Assembly: GCA_003550325.1 (NCBI GenBank)
Contig: QKWP01000806.1
Span: 22,785 to 86,784, forward strand
Direction: 5' to 3'
DNA length: 64,000 bases
From: Gigaspora rosea
Lineage: Eukaryota; Glomeromycota; Glomeromycetes; Diversisporales; Gigasporaceae
Program-made: the position numbers and the translations under genes
Part shown: piece by piece, positions 1-10,690 of the stretch
Numbering within the stretch: the stretch's first letter is position 1
Layout: every line of letters starts with the position of its first letter
The notes under the pieces: model-generated
What the model was told of the DNA's origin: nothing
Seen by the model: the letters and a program-made list of their open reading frames with translations, nothing else
The model's database searches: none

Positions 1-1
1 G

Positions 2-853
2 ATATTACCTGATACAATGCATATATGTTACGATTGGGCACAAAATGTTCCTGTGCCTTATTCTCCTCAACAAATCGGTACAACATATTTTAAATCTGCA
101 CTTCAGGCTCATATTTTTGGTATTTGTAATACTGGACAAAATCCAGCTCAACAATTAAATTATATAATTGCTGAGAATGAATTTCCTCAAGGAACGGGTA
201 AAAGAGCAAATACAACAATTAATCTTGTTTATAATGGATTGCGACGATTTCATAATCATGAAAAACATTTAAAAGTAACTTGTGATAATTGCTCTGCACA
301 AAATACAAATAATCTCTCATTATACTTTTGGTGTTGGCTTATATTAGTTGGCATGTATGATACGGTTGAGGTAAATTTTATGGTAACTGGACATACGAAA
401 TTTATATGCGATGGATATTTTGGTAATATTAAAACACTTTTTCGAAAAACAGTTATTAACACAGTAGACGATGTTCAAAAAGTAGTTAATAAGTCAACAA
501 AAAATGGTACCAATAATGGAATATGTCATAATAACAGTAAAGAATGGGCATATTACGATTTTGCTAAATTTTTAAAACCACATTTTAAAGAGCTACCCAG
601 GATTTTAAAGTATAATCATTTTTTATTTACTTCCAAAGATCCGGGAAAAGTATTATGTCAAACTGAAGCATATGGTACATATAGCACATTTAATATTCTA
701 AAAAATAGATTCAACGTTAATGAAGTTCTTGATAAAATTCCTTTAAAATCTTTATCAAAAGAACGTCAAGAATATCTTTACCATGAAATAAGAAAATACG
801 TAGATATAAAATTTCAAGAGATAACTTGTCCAAAGCCATCGTGGCTTAAATAA
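2..853 (+). CDS. DUF7869-like transposase-type protein, C-terminal part
   Basis: The frame is open from the window edge, so the N-terminal part lies upstream. The first ATG is at 17 and the stop is TAA at 851-853. The visible 278 residues resemble the RNase H-like core of DUF7869-type proteins, which are repeat-borne genes common in large fungal and animal genomes. Supporting motifs are YDWAQN (D6), TCDNCSAQN (D90) and GHTKFICDGYFG (H126, D132). These would form a D-D-D triad of the kind used for two-metal strand transfer. There are no internal stops, so the copy may be recent. A decayed relative lies at 45654-47320. The domain name is from memory and the transposase role is inferred. Confidence 0.6.
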   Translation: MLPDTMHICYDWAQNVPVPYSPQQIGTTYFKSALQAHIFGICNTGQNPAQQLNYIIAENEFPQGTGKRANTTINLVYNGLRRFHNHEKHLKVTCDNCSAQNTNNLSLYFWCWLILVGMYDTVEVNFMVTGHTKFICDGYFGNIKTLFRKTVINTVDDVQKVVNKSTKNGTNNGICHNNSKEWAYYDFAKFLKPHFKELPRILKYNHFLFTSKDPGKVLCQTEAYGTYSTFNILKNRFNVNEVLDKIPLKSLSKERQEYLYHEIRKYVDIKFQEITCPKPSWLK

Positions 854-1064
854 ATAACTTTTATTTATTTGGGAAAAATCTAAAAGCTTGAATAAATAAA
901 AATTTTTTTTATTAAATAAAATTTTAAGGTTAGCATTAAATATAATATAACTTAATATATCATTACGTATAAATTAATTACCGTTATCATATTTTTTCAA
1001 TAAACCAGCAATAAAAATTATTCTTATTTATATATGGTATAATATAAAAGTATCGTTCAAAACT

Positions 1065-1349
1065 AAAACCCGCCTTTATTCTTGTTTTTGTAGCTGAAAA
1101 GTGGAAATTTTTTTTTATATCGCAATTTATTGATGATCTAATTTGTCACTTTTGATTGGATGATCTTTGATCGTGAATCTATTTTTAGAATATGAAATTT
1201 TCGAAGAATTTTTTTTTTCAAATTAAAAAATCACGATAATTTATTATATCAACATAGGTTAAAAAGTGAAATATATACAGAAAGAAACCGGCACTTTAAT
1301 TTGAATCAAAAATCTCAAAATTGATAAAAAAGTGTCAAAGGCGGGTTTT
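1065..1349. mobile_element. MITE with AAAACCCGCCTTT terminal repeats
   Basis: The left end reads AAAACCCGCCTTTATT and the right end is its reverse complement (AAAGGCGGGTTTT at 1337-1349), a 13-bp perfect TIR. The interior is AT-rich and non-coding. No clear target duplication is visible. The right part of the unit is repeated in inverted orientation at 2862-3035. Confidence 0.6.
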
Positions 1350-1375
1350 CCTAGTCCATCACCCAAATGCTTGTC

Positions 1376-1640
1376 ATCAGTTTCCGGTTTGGAGTGACTG
1401 GATGTCACGTAATTACTTAATTATAACATAAATATTATACTGTAGTTACGGTATCGCATTATGACAATATTGTGTAATTGCGGTATTACGGCATTACGGC
1501 ATTATGGAATTGCGGCATTGCGGCATTACGACATTACGGCATTACGGAATTACGGCATATAACTTTTACGGCAATTAGATGCTATGCCGTAATTAATTCT
1601 ACCACTGGTAAAATGCCGTAATTCAGTAATTCTACCACCA
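1376..1640. repeat. ATTACGGC simple-repeat block
   Basis: Degenerate tandem ATTACGGC / GCCGTAAT units appear in both orientations. The block abuts and truncates a Ty3 gag remnant. It resembles the interiors of the hAT-like satellite elements elsewhere in the window, but I could not fix its ends or a target duplication. Confidence 0.55.
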
Positions 1641-2093
1641 ACTATACCTTATGCTCATTAAATTCAAAGATGAGCTAAGTCTAATTGATGCTTTTGCAAA
1701 CTTTCCGTTTACCTTTATCATCTTTCTTAACATCCTATTATTGTCCTTAACCTTTTCTTCACTACGCTCTATACATCGTACAAAATGATCATACCTCTTT
1801 TCACTAACATCTACACGGCGTACTTCCATCCACTTATTATTCGAACATTGTTCACGGACTTGATCTTTTATAGATGGACACGAACGAGCCAAGTGCCCTT
1901 TTCTTCGACACACGTAGCACAAACGTAACATACGCCTTTTCCGTTTCCCTTGAGAAGTCTTCAAGCTTTTCATTACTTCTCGTACCACTGATTCCTCAAT
2001 ATTTTTCACTAACGTCACCAGGTAGTTTGTACCTTCCATTTTCAACTCTAATCCTGTTAAACAATTTGCTACCAAGGCTCCAATTACGACCAT
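1632..2093 (-). pseudogene. gag: Ty3-type gag fragment with CCHC zinc knuckle
   Basis: A 153-residue frame carries CYVCRRKGHLARSC, a CX2CX4HX4C knuckle typical of the nucleocapsid part of LTR-retrotransposon Gag. A basic stretch precedes it and a charged tail follows. Nothing like a capsid domain precedes it in frame, and no protease or RT follows on this side. The C-terminus runs into the ATTACGGC block, so this is a truncated relic. It is not the same copy as the Ty3 element at 10034-15981. Confidence 0.6.
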
Positions 2094-2861
2094 ACAACCT
2101 TTTCAGCTTTGCACTCAGCAAAATTTAGTGAACTTCAATAAGTCTTGCGAGTAGAACTTTCGTCTACCCAGGTTCTTGTATCACAGCTATTTCCAATATG
2201 CCGTGTACTTGTGGGGTTTTCCTATTATAATCCACTCGCTTGGCTATATGACTACTGACGTATCGTACAGGTCCTTCCACCTAATACGTTCACGTAGATA
2301 ATGACAGTTTTTCACTTAGAAAATGCAAAGGTATTTAATACTAATAAGATCAAAGGTTAATATTATCACCAACTATCGCTAGAGCTAAAAGCTTCTTCTT
2401 TTATTAATCAATCGCTTTTCTTTAAATACAAGATTATCAACCGGATATTTAATTATCCGGGTTACACGCATTAGTCTATCTAACAATTAGACTTTTAATT
2501 AGATTCCTGCATTATGCAAATCACAATCACCCACCTTATAGATCCTGATCGGCACCACGAAATTCCGGGGTAATGGATCCAACCGCGACACTATATAAAA
2601 AAATAAATAAACTACAATTAATAAAATTATGAAATTACGCCTATCTATTCCTAAAAGATAATAATAAGTGCTGCGCAATGCAGTTGCACGAAACCAGAAG
2701 CGGGAAAATTAGTACACTATGATACTAGATAATATGTATAGATAGAATTATCTAATATAATTTTTCCTAAATGCCTATTAGATTCTGATAATATATATAT
2801 GATCTAATTATTGCAACTATCCGGATATCCTAGTTGGCTATTTGGGTTGTGGACTAGGAAA
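2094..2861 (-). other. Probable continuation of the Ty3 relic, unassigned
   Basis: This stretch lies upstream of the gag fragment on its own strand. Base composition is less AT-rich than the flanks and short broken frames are present, but no motif is recognisable. I see no LTR pair and no other gene. Confidence 0.3.
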
Positions 2862-3035
2862 ACCTGCCTTTGACACTTTTCAACAATTTTGAGACTTTGA
2901 TTCGAATTAAAGCGCTGGTTTCTATTTACATATATTATACTTTTTACCTATATTGATATAATAAATTATTGTGATTTTTTAACTTGAATGTTAAACCAAT
3001 TTTTAACAATCATGTTTTAAAAATAGATTTACAAC
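2862..3035. mobile_element. Inverted partial copy of the AAAACCCGCCTTT MITE
   Basis: GGACTAGGAAAACCTGCC and the following ~165 bp are the reverse complement of about 1200-1362. The match extends a few bases beyond the MITE terminus (CCTAGTCC on the left, GGACTAGG here). The two copies bracket the Ty3 relic in inverted orientation. Confidence 0.55.
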
Positions 3036-3059
3036 CAAAAAGAAAATCACAGAGTAATA

Positions 3060-4180
3060 AACTTCCACCTCCAACTTGACTTTCCGTTGATAGCACCCTT
3101 AGGGGAAATTTTAGTTAAGAATCATATGACTCTATTCAAGAATACTTTCAAGGGTCAACATTTCCCAAGAACCTAAGGCCCCAAGAATGGCATATCTGCG
3201 TCTAGCCCCAGAGGGCCAGCAACTACGACAAGGTGATTGCACCCAACAGCTGACTTTTTGGTAGGATAGCTCCTTGTCCCACACAGGTATCTACCTATGC
3301 TTCAGTAACAGCGCATTAACAAGGCCAACACTTGTGGTCAGAGTAGTACCTTTGAACCCCTGAGTTACCTACTTCTGCCCTTGTAAGGTTCATTCTGACT
3401 CCAGTACCTACTTTTCCCTTCATACCAGTCTTTTCCCAAATACCCCAAACTTCCAATCCAGTTAGTCCGGAAAGGTCGATTTACCCGGCTTTAGGTGCCA
3501 TATGGTTTTCTTCCCTTGGTACCTACTTCTGTAACATAGGTCCTTTTCCTCTGGTGCGTCTCCGGCGGCCAGGTTGGTAGACCCTCTTCTCCGAAGGCCT
3601 ATTATCGTTCAGTTCTCCAGGTCTGGTTTCCGATACTCCAGTTCTGGTAGCACTGTCAAAGATCATTGTTACCTCCTTACTCAGGACTTTCCATAAGGTT
3701 TCTGTTTCTCCGGTTCTTTGGCTTTGTCTGTGTAATGGTATACAACTATGCCCGAAAGCTCCCATTCGAGATGGTATACCAAGGCTACAGGTAATGTACC
3801 CAACTGATCAACAAGAAGCAGTTACCGGAACACAGATCTATTTTTCAAAGCGTCGCCAGTGGGTAGGGTTCTGCAATTTGATTTGATCTTCAAATATTTG
3901 AATCAAATATTTGATCAAATTCAAATTCAAATTTGACTATATTTGATTTGATCAAATTCAAATATGGCCAAATTTGATTTGATTTGAAAATTACTATTAC
4001 AAATTCAAATTCAAATATTTGAATCAAATCAAATTCAAATCAGGGTCAATTTGATTTGATCAAATTCAAATTGATCCAATATTTGATTTGATTTGAATTT
4101 GAGGAACCCTACCAGTGGGATTTGAACCCTAGACCTGCCATATGGGGTGACAACTTACCAACTTCTGTAAGTCGCCACCC
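3060..4180 (-). mobile_element. tRNA-headed SINE-like element, family S1 (copy 1)
   Basis: Read on the minus strand from 4180, the element begins with a tRNA-like head. It has an A-box-like GTGGCGAC region and a B box GGTTCAAATCC just before CCCACTGG. About 1 kb of moderately GC-rich non-coding body follows. The body aligns by eye with 36196-37445 and 27187-27912; for example CTGGCCGCCGGAG occurs in all three. The far end (about 3060) is not defined and I find no target duplication. A hAT-like element interrupts it at 3864-4111. Its length far exceeds that of a usual SINE. Confidence 0.6.
3864..4111. mobile_element. hAT-like satellite-filled MITE, ATTTGAATTTGAT interior
   Basis: The TIR is TAGGGTTC...GAACCCTA, flanked by a perfect 8-bp target duplication CCAGTGGG (3856-3863 and 4112-4119). 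Removing element and one duplication restores the contiguous SINE head seen in the 36196 copy. The 248-bp interior is almost only ATTTGATTTGAATTTG-type repeats in both orientations. Eight-bp duplications and TAGGG termini fit the hAT YARNG rule. It lies beside the Pol III B box of its host SINE. Confidence 0.85.
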
Positions 4181-4257
4181 TATTCAACTTACATATTAAT
4201 AGTATAATATAAGGATATAGGTATATATAAAGTCAAATAGCAGTATATAGTATTTCT
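4181..4257. repeat. Fragment of ~95-bp satellite
   Basis: The unit contains CTTACATATTAATAGTATAA and GGTATATATAAAG. The same unit occurs in tandem at 6985-7205 and 9148-9400. Here it is split by the MITE at 4258-4435, after which TTTTTCTTTCTT resumes the unit. Confidence 0.6.
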
Positions 4258-4435
4258 AGGGCCCTGAAATATACATAGATAGGTCAGGTATGAGTTTGCT
4301 TATTTTTGAGGTTTCTATGCAAACCTTTTCTATTTATAGTAATTTTTGCTTATTTTTAAAGTTTTTTATACAGATCTTTTCTTTTTTAGTAACCCTATAA
4401 TTAACCTGACCTATCTATATATATTTCGGGGTTCT
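4258..4435. mobile_element. AGGACCCC-family MITE, copy 1
   Basis: The TIR of about 32 bp reads AGGGCCCTGAAATATACATA, with right end complement AGAACCCCGAAATATATATA. The flanking 8-bp duplication matches 7 of 8 (GTATTTCT / GTTTTTCT). The 178-bp non-coding body is nearly identical to 54746-54925 and inverted relative to 29782-29960. Confidence 0.8.
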
Positions 4436-4457
4436 GTTTTTCTTTCTTACCAGGAAT

Positions 4458-5377
4458 TAGAGCTTCGGATTCATATTCGCTATTTGAATAATATTCGTAT
4501 TCAGTAAATATTCGAATAAAATTTTTTAAATAATTATTCAATTAATAACATGAATATTCGAATAATTGTCTTATTCGAATTATTCGAATAATATAATTAT
4601 TTGAATAATTTATTCTTATTCAAATAATTCATTATATTCGTATAATAATTCCTATTCGAATAATTTATGATATTCGAATAATATTCAATATAATCATCAA
4701 AATGTAATTTTTTTCTATATTTTAGATGAATACGTAGTATATATTTATTTAGTTTCATATGATATCAACATTAACCAACTTTTAATTCATTATTAAAAAT
4801 AATTAATTGACGATACTTCTGATCGTCCTATCATCCCACCTTATTACAGTACTAATTTTATCCTTTATCCCTTTCCTATTTTGTTTCTCTATACGTTATT
4901 ACCATATATAGATCGATAAGCTTATCAAAATCATTATTAAATTAATTGAAACCAATTAATAATAAAATAATAGAAGAGTCTTTTAGACTAAACTAAAAAA
5001 AAGCTATAGGTACAACATTCGATTTGACTTAATAGTTAGAAGTAGAATTAGTAGAATTGGAATTAACGCTATTATATAAGTGCTAGTTATTATTACATAT
5101 ATAAATTATAAGATATTGAATATGTATACTAGGCAAAATAAATATATTTACTTGAATATATATTTATTCGAATAATTATAATTATTTGAATAAATTTATT
5201 TATTCGAATATTATTATTTATTCGAATAAATATTATTATTCGAATAAATAATATTATTCGAATAATTATAGTTATTCGAATTATTCAGTAAATTTAGTCA
5301 TTCGGCGAATATTCAAATAGCTATATGCCAATCCTAATTATTCGAATATTATTCGAATAAAGAATCTGTAAGCTCTA
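4458..5377. mobile_element. hAT-like satellite-filled element, TATTCGAATA interior
   Basis: The TIR TAGAGCTT(CGGATTC) pairs with TAGAGCTTACAGATTC at the right end. The target duplication CCAGGAAT is perfect (4450-4457 and 5378-5385). Both interior flanks are dense arrays of the palindrome TATTCGAATA with spacer variants. A unique AT-rich core occupies about 4690-5150. No transposase frame is present. Confidence 0.85.
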
Positions 5378-5382
5378 CCAGG

Positions 5383-5511
5383 AATGCTGTTATGCAAATT
5401 AATGGAGTGTATGGTTACCTGCCTTCTAGAATGGCGAGTTTGCAAAATTTTGTATTTGATTGGAAGTTAAAAGCTATCATTTCATATGTCAAATGTGCTG
5501 TGCTGGTATAA
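5383..5511 (+). other. Possible orphan exon
   Basis: Immediately right of the hAT element, 42 codons are open to a TAA, beginning NAVMQINGVYGYLPSRMASL. Composition is richer in GC than the surroundings. With the hAT element removed, the frame would be preceded by TTTCTTTCTTACCAG, a good splice acceptor. No family is recognised and no partner exon is found. Confidence 0.25.
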
Positions 5512-5635
5512 CATACTTCTACTGTTCGTGTATGTGCATACCGGTGTTTTTATGCTCAACTTTTTCTATTTTTAGTTAGTATTGTTATTTTATCATTATT
5601 TATTTCTTATTTTGGCATATTTTGTGGCATAGTCG

Positions 5636-5760
5636 GGTGATTGAATCTCCAAACGGGTGATCAAAGCCCCAAACGGGTCTAAACTGGTAATCAAATCTCC
5701 AGACAGGTGATCAATTACTCGTTTGGAGATTTGATCACCCGTTACGAGTAATTAAAGCTC
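5636..5760. repeat. Palindromic GGTGATCAAATCTCC block
   Basis: About six variants of GGGTGATCAAATCTCCAAAC occur in direct and inverted orientation. This is similar in style to the hAT-like satellite interiors. I could not identify termini or a target duplication. Confidence 0.5.
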
Positions 5761-6984
5761 CTATATGAATTAAAAATATATAATGCATATAGAGGAAGAA
5801 CAAGTAGGGTTGTAGATAGTATTTCTGTAATAATCCAATGTATTTTCATATTAATAAAGAGGACCCTTATACACATAATTATGTGTGTTAGTTATCGTTT
5901 TAAACTATTTAACCTTAATCACAATTTGTTCACAATCGAACTAAACTGCCCCAATTTTATCAAGCTCTCCCAACCGATCGTAACACCAGATTTGGTATTT
6001 GTTTTGTTCTGGAATGCAGTAATATGTATTATATAATAGAACAAAATCAGGTAAAATATTCTTTATCACTATCAAACTGCCTTAAGATTCAAATTGTATT
6101 TATTGTGATCTATTTTGATTTTATTGAGTTTTTAGTTAATATTTTATTCAGTAGCATCAACTCACAAAAAATTACTTCACAGCAACTTAGTTCGCAAAGA
6201 ATTTAATTATATTAAGATTATTTACAATCAATTTATTCGCAAACAAGTTTGTTTTATTGGCAGTTATTTCAATGACATCAGATTTCACAGACAAACTAAT
6301 TCTAGTTATTTCTTTAGAATTAAGTTTAAATTTACTGTAAATTCTCAAAATAGCAGACATGGACATTGTTTCGAGAATTTTATGGTAAAACTGGTGCAAT
6401 TTATGAAAAAATTGTTATTGTTAACAAAATGCATTTGTCTGTGAATTAACCGTTTGTAGAATAATCTTGTCTGTAAATTAATTGTCTATGAACTACCAGT
6501 AAGTTGTCTATAAAGTGATTGTCAATGATTTAATTCAAAATGTATAACTAAGCGAAAAGTGCAAAAAATGAAAATAAATTCAAATAGCATATTTGGTAAT
6601 ATAGTTGTCCAGAATTATGACAAGTATTATAATGTTGGGCAACGATATTGTGATCATTGATCACTATAACAAAGACAATTTTATTAGTAGAATTTAAGTG
6701 TTTATTTTATTAGTAAAATTATAAGTATTACATAATATATGTAATCGCAGAATTAATATAAATAGAAAGAGCAAAAGTTAGTCTTTTGACTGTAATGAAT
6801 AAAGAGAAGAGAAGCGTAGCATATAGTAAAGATACTTTACATCTAAAAGTTGTTTCAGTGCATGTCTTGTTCCAAGTGAGATGTTTATAAATTGATAACC
6901 AGTTGAGCAAGATAACGGTTACATCACATTCCTGGTTTTAGTGTGACTGCATAATGCAGCTACCCTAATTTATTATTACTATAT
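5761..6984. other. AT-rich stretch with degenerate ACAGACAA repeats, no gene
   Basis: Only short chance frames are present. At about 6160-6540, TTYACAGACAA / TTGTCTGTRAA motifs recur in both orientations. They recall the TTTCACTGACA fold-back at 7515-7812 and a stretch at 33360-33490. Confidence 0.4.
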
Positions 6985-7205
6985 TTAACTTACATATTAA
7001 TAGTATAATATAATGATATCGGTATATATAAAGGCATATAGTTTTTCTTTTATTATTCTGATATTCAATTTACATATTAATAGCATAATATAAGAATATT
7101 GGTATGTATAAAGGCAAATAGCAGTATATAGTTTTTCTTTCTTTTATTATTTTGATATTCAACTTACATATTAATAGCATAATAAGGATATCGGTATATA
7201 TAAAG
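6985..7205. repeat. ~95-bp satellite array, left part
   Basis: About two and a half tandem units contain ACTTACATATTAATAG..ATA, GGTATATATAAAGGCAAATA and a TTTTTCTTTCTTTTATTAT tract. The array is interrupted at 7206 by a hAT-like element and resumes at 9148. Confidence 0.75.
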
Positions 7206-7514
7206 TAGTGTTTCTATAAACCTAAACTGAACTGAACTTAGATCAGGTTCAGGTTTAGGTTCAGTATTGAACTTTTAGAGCAGGTTCAATTTAGTTCAGA
7301 TTCAGTTTATAAGTTCATGAACATGTTCAGGTTTAGTCTAGCATTTATATGAACTAGCAATTCTAGGTTTGGGTTCAGAATTCAAACTCTAAATTTTATT
7401 ATTTAAAACTTTATACTAACTCAAACTCAATCATAAGTTTGGTCAAGCTAGTCCAAATTTTGCAAACTAGTTTGAGTCTAAATAAAATATGTATTTTTTT
7501 GGGGTTCGTATTAT

Positions 7515-7812
7515 TTTGCCAACAATCACTTCACTGACATAATATTTCACTGACAAATACTCACCGACAAGTTCATTTTACTGACAGTTTGTTTCACCGA
7601 AGTTCATTTCACTGACAAAGTTTTTTTTCAAAAAGCACCCTACCTTTAGCCCTAATTCTACCTAATTTACTCTGACCCTAACGAAAATAACCAGAATTAC
7701 TTTGTCGGTGAAATGAGCTTTGGTAAAATAAACTGTCAGTAAAATGAACTGGTCAGTAAATAATTGTCGGTGAAATGTTATATCGGTGAAGTGATTGTTG
7801 ATTAATTGATAG
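7515..7812. mobile_element. Fold-back MITE with TTTCACTGACA repeats
   Basis: Arms CAACAATCACTTCACTGACA and its complement at 7780-7800 pair over most of their length. Each arm is built of repeated TTCACTGACA-like units. A CCCTAATTCTACC-type spacer forms the loop. Confidence 0.6.
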
Positions 7813-7834
7813 CCATCCATTTTTTTGATACTTG

Positions 7835-8945
7835 GACAAGTTTACTTAGAGTGAGAAATATAAATCAGTTAGTAAAATTTAGAGAATCATAGAAATTTGT
7901 ATAATTTTATTAATAAAAATATACAAATATCTATGATTCTATAAATTTTACTAATTGATCCTAACTTCTTGCACTAAGTAAACTTGTAAGTATAACTTCT
8001 TGCACTAAGTACATCAAATCGGCATATGTTATTTTACTTTTTTTAAAATTTGAAAAAAAGATGCTTAATTTTGAATATTTTTATCAAAAAATCAAAATTA
8101 AGCATCTTTTCTTCAAATTTTAAAAAAAGTAAAATAAAATATACTGATTTGATGTAGCTTTTGGTGCTAAACAAGTTTACTTAGTGCAAGAAGTTAAAAT
8201 CAATTAGTAAAATTTAAAGAATCATAGAAATTTGTATAATTTTATTAATAAAATTATTCAAATTTCTATTGTTCTCTAAATTTTACTAATTGATCCTAGT
8301 TTCTTGCACTAAGTAAACTTGTTCAGCAAGAAAATACATCAAATTGGCATAATTTATTTTACTTTTCTTAAAATTTAAAGAAAAGATGCTTAATTTTGAA
8401 TTTTTAATAAAAATTTTCAAAATTAAACATCTTTTCTTAAATTTTAAGAAAAGTAAAATAAAATATGCTGATTTGATATATTTTATAGTACTAAACAAGT
8501 TTTCTTAAAGCAAGAAGTTATGATCAATTAGTAAAATTTAGAGAATCATAGAAATTTGTATAATTTTATTAATAAAATTATACAAATTTTTTCGATTCTC
8601 TAAATTTTACTAATTGATCATAACTTTTTGCTCTAAGCAAATATGTTTAGCACCAAAAAATATATTATATCAGTATATTTTATTTTATTTTTTTAAAATT
8701 TGTATCAAATATGCTTAATTTTAAGTTTTGATAAAAGTTTCCAAAATTAAACATCTTTTCTTCAAATTTTAAGAAAAGTAGAATAAAATATGCCGATTTA
8801 ATGTATTATTGGTGCTGTACAAGTTTCCTAGTATAAGAAGTTATGATTAATTAGTAAAATTTCATATAGATCAATATTTTTAATAATTTTATTAATAAAA
8901 ATTATACAAAATGCTATGATTCTCTAAATTTTGCTAATTGTGATT
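7835..8945. repeat. Tandem array of alternating long hairpins
   Basis: About three and a half units of ~325 bp. Each unit has hairpin A (TTAGTAAAATTTAGAGAATC with its complement, ~90 bp) and hairpin B (AAAAGATGCTTAATTTTGAA with its complement, ~100 bp). They are separated by a TTGCACTAAGTAAACTTG linker. Arms match nearly perfectly within units and diverge between units. No coding potential. Confidence 0.75.
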
Positions 8946-9147
8946 TAGGTAAACACATGCATATATATTATGAACCTGAACATGTTTATGAACATTGAAC
9001 TGAACCTGAACTGAACTTTTTTTAAGTTCAGGTTCAGGTTTATGTTAATAATTTTAAGTTCAGGTTAGAGCAGGTTCAGGTTTAGGTTTAGGTTCATTGA
9101 ATATGAACCTGAACCTTTATTGAACTGAACTGAACTTCGGAACTCTA

Positions 9148-9400
9148 GTATAAAGGCAAATACCAGTATATAGTTTTTCTTTCTTTTAGTATAATATAAG
9201 GATATCAGTATATATAAAGGCAAATAGCAGTATATAGTTTTATTTTTTTATTTTTTGATATTTAACTTACATATTAATAGCATAATATAAGGATGTCGGT
9301 ATATATAAAGGCAAATAGCAGTATGTAGTTTTTCTTTCTTTTATTATCCCAATATTCAACTTATATATAATAGTATACAATAGTATAAGAAAAATATACA
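9148..9400. repeat. ~95-bp satellite array, right part
   Basis: This continues the array interrupted at 7205: GGATATCAGTATATATAAAG and TTTTTCTTTCTTTTA units repeat two to three times before AT-rich sequence. Confidence 0.7.
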
Positions 9401-9510
9401 TCTTTGTTATCATGATATATTTAGCATTAAATAAAATATTTTATTTATTATATGTATTAAAAAAATGCAAATAAAACAAATAAGAAAAAAAAGATCAATT
9501 TGCTTTTTTT

Positions 9511-9612
9511 TTAGTTATTGCTACTTTCCTCTTCCTTCTTTGATTCTAACAAACTTTTTAAGAAATTTGTGGAGCTTGCAAAAGTTTTCACAATTTCATT
9601 CTTGTTAGGATC
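9511..9612 (-). pseudogene. Candidate terminal exon of the broken host gene
   Basis: Thirty-three codons plus TAA begin DPNKNEIVKTFASSTNFLKS and end in an acidic Ser-rich tail. The exon is preceded on its strand by a TATTAG acceptor. The phase does not match the best donor of the preceding exon (GTATAC at 9767-9762), so either the splice differs or a frameshift has occurred. AATAAA-like signals follow within 150 bp. Confidence 0.35.
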
Positions 9613-9767
9613 CTAATAGCTGAATTCATTTATATAGAAAACAAAATTATTATTATGCTTTAGTTAATGCATTTTACTTAATTACAATAAATAATAATTT
9701 GTAAAAGTTAACTGAACTTTAACTGTAATTTAATACATTATTAGTATAAAAATTAACTGATGTATAC

Positions 9768-9905
9768 CAATTTCCTTCTTTTTATTTTTTTCTTTAACAA
9801 CTTCTTTCACCTTATCTTTTTTATCAACATCCTCTTTCACTTTACCTTTGTCAACAACAGCTTTTTTTGATTTACCTTTTTCATCAACAACATCTTTCGA
9901 TTTGC
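9768..9905 (-). pseudogene. Lys-rich repeat exon of the broken host gene
   Basis: The exon encodes imperfect 12-17 residue repeats such as KSKDVVDEKGKSKKAVVDKG, highly charged and presumably disordered. The acceptor AAAG|GC is in the right phase for the donor at 10015, so ACT A + GC restores a Ser codon. The donor is GTATAC. Too short for a standard ORF list, but the repetitive codon pattern and matching splice phase support coding origin. Confidence 0.5.
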
Positions 9906-10015
9906 CTTTAATAGTATTATAAATTTATTAAAGATAGCTAGTTAATTGAATGCTTTTTATCAAATTCAGAGCCAAGGTTAGTTTCACATAGCTATAATTA
10001 AACTAAAAGTATTAC

Positions 10016-10033
10016 TAGTTTTATCTCTAGTAG
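10016..10033 (-). pseudogene. Exon remainder left of the Ty3 insertion
   Basis: Read on the minus strand, the frame open at 15987-16110 (ending NQKIKKNLTT) continues across the AGTAG duplication as RDKT. It then meets a GTAATAC donor at 10015-10009. The Ty3 element therefore sits inside this exon. Confidence 0.5.
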
Positions 10034-10510
10034 TGTCATAGAGTTAATAGTCTTACTGGATCTAATATCTAACTCAAATGTTTTCTCAATATACAGTCTC
10101 GCTTGACACTTGAAACCACATTAAACACGCCCTCTTTAGAGTAAGTTTATATACCAATCGTTTCTTTATTATTATAATCACTTCAAAAACTAACTTTTCA
10201 TCTTTGTTTATATTTTCTTATTTATACCCAAATTCTGATTACATATGTCATGTAACCCTTATTACTAATATACTTTTTATTTATTAACTTTAACTCTCCA
10301 TTGTTACAATGATCATTGATCATGGTACCTGCCATACTCGATCCTAGTAATGCAGCACAACACTATGATCATTGCTATGATTTTGCCCAATCGCATCATC
10401 ACGTGAGTCATTCGAAATGCATTGTACGGTACTTTTCATTTTACTATGCAACTCATTATCTATCTCCATGCCCGTACTAAGTACAGGGATTTACCATAAA
10501 CTATGCGATA
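10034..10510 (-). repeat. 3' LTR of the Ty3-type element
   Basis: Starts TGTCATAGAGTTAATAGTC and ends ACTATGCGATA, so the final CA has become TA. It aligns over its full length with 15505-15981. Confidence 0.92.
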
Positions 10511-10690
10511 CGAGCTAAATCTCTATTAGTTCTCGTTCTCGAGGGCCCATCATTTTGGCTTACTTCTTCGTTTTCATTCAGAGGTTCCTTTTCCCAGGTG
10601 AATAATTTTTTTACTCTGTTTCTTGTTATCAGGTCCTCAGTTCACTCCATCCAATTCGTTTAGGTATACTTGGCCATACTTTCCTACTTT

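Larger units (their letters stand above)
7206..9147. mobile_element. hAT-like satellite-filled element, GAACCTGAAC interior
   Basis: Termini are TAGTGTTTC and (complement) TAGAGTTCC. The 8-bp duplication is ATATAAAG / GTATAAAG (7 of 8) and lies within the ~95-bp satellite, which continues on both sides. Subterminal regions (about 7215-7480 and 8950-9140) consist of GAACCTGAAC / GTTCAGGTTCAG repeats. The core has been colonised by a fold-back (7515-7812) and a tandem hairpin array (7835-8945). Confidence 0.7.

Noticed and set aside
3523..3765. 80-codon minus-strand frame with GRRRRTRGKGPM
   Set aside because: It lies in the S1 SINE-like body. Similar peptides in the other copies (36305-36544, 27200-27260) are explained by nucleotide similarity and the frames are otherwise not conserved.
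7835..8945. CRISPR-like array
   Set aside because: Units are ~325 bp, fully palindromic and without unique spacers, in a eukaryotic transposon context.
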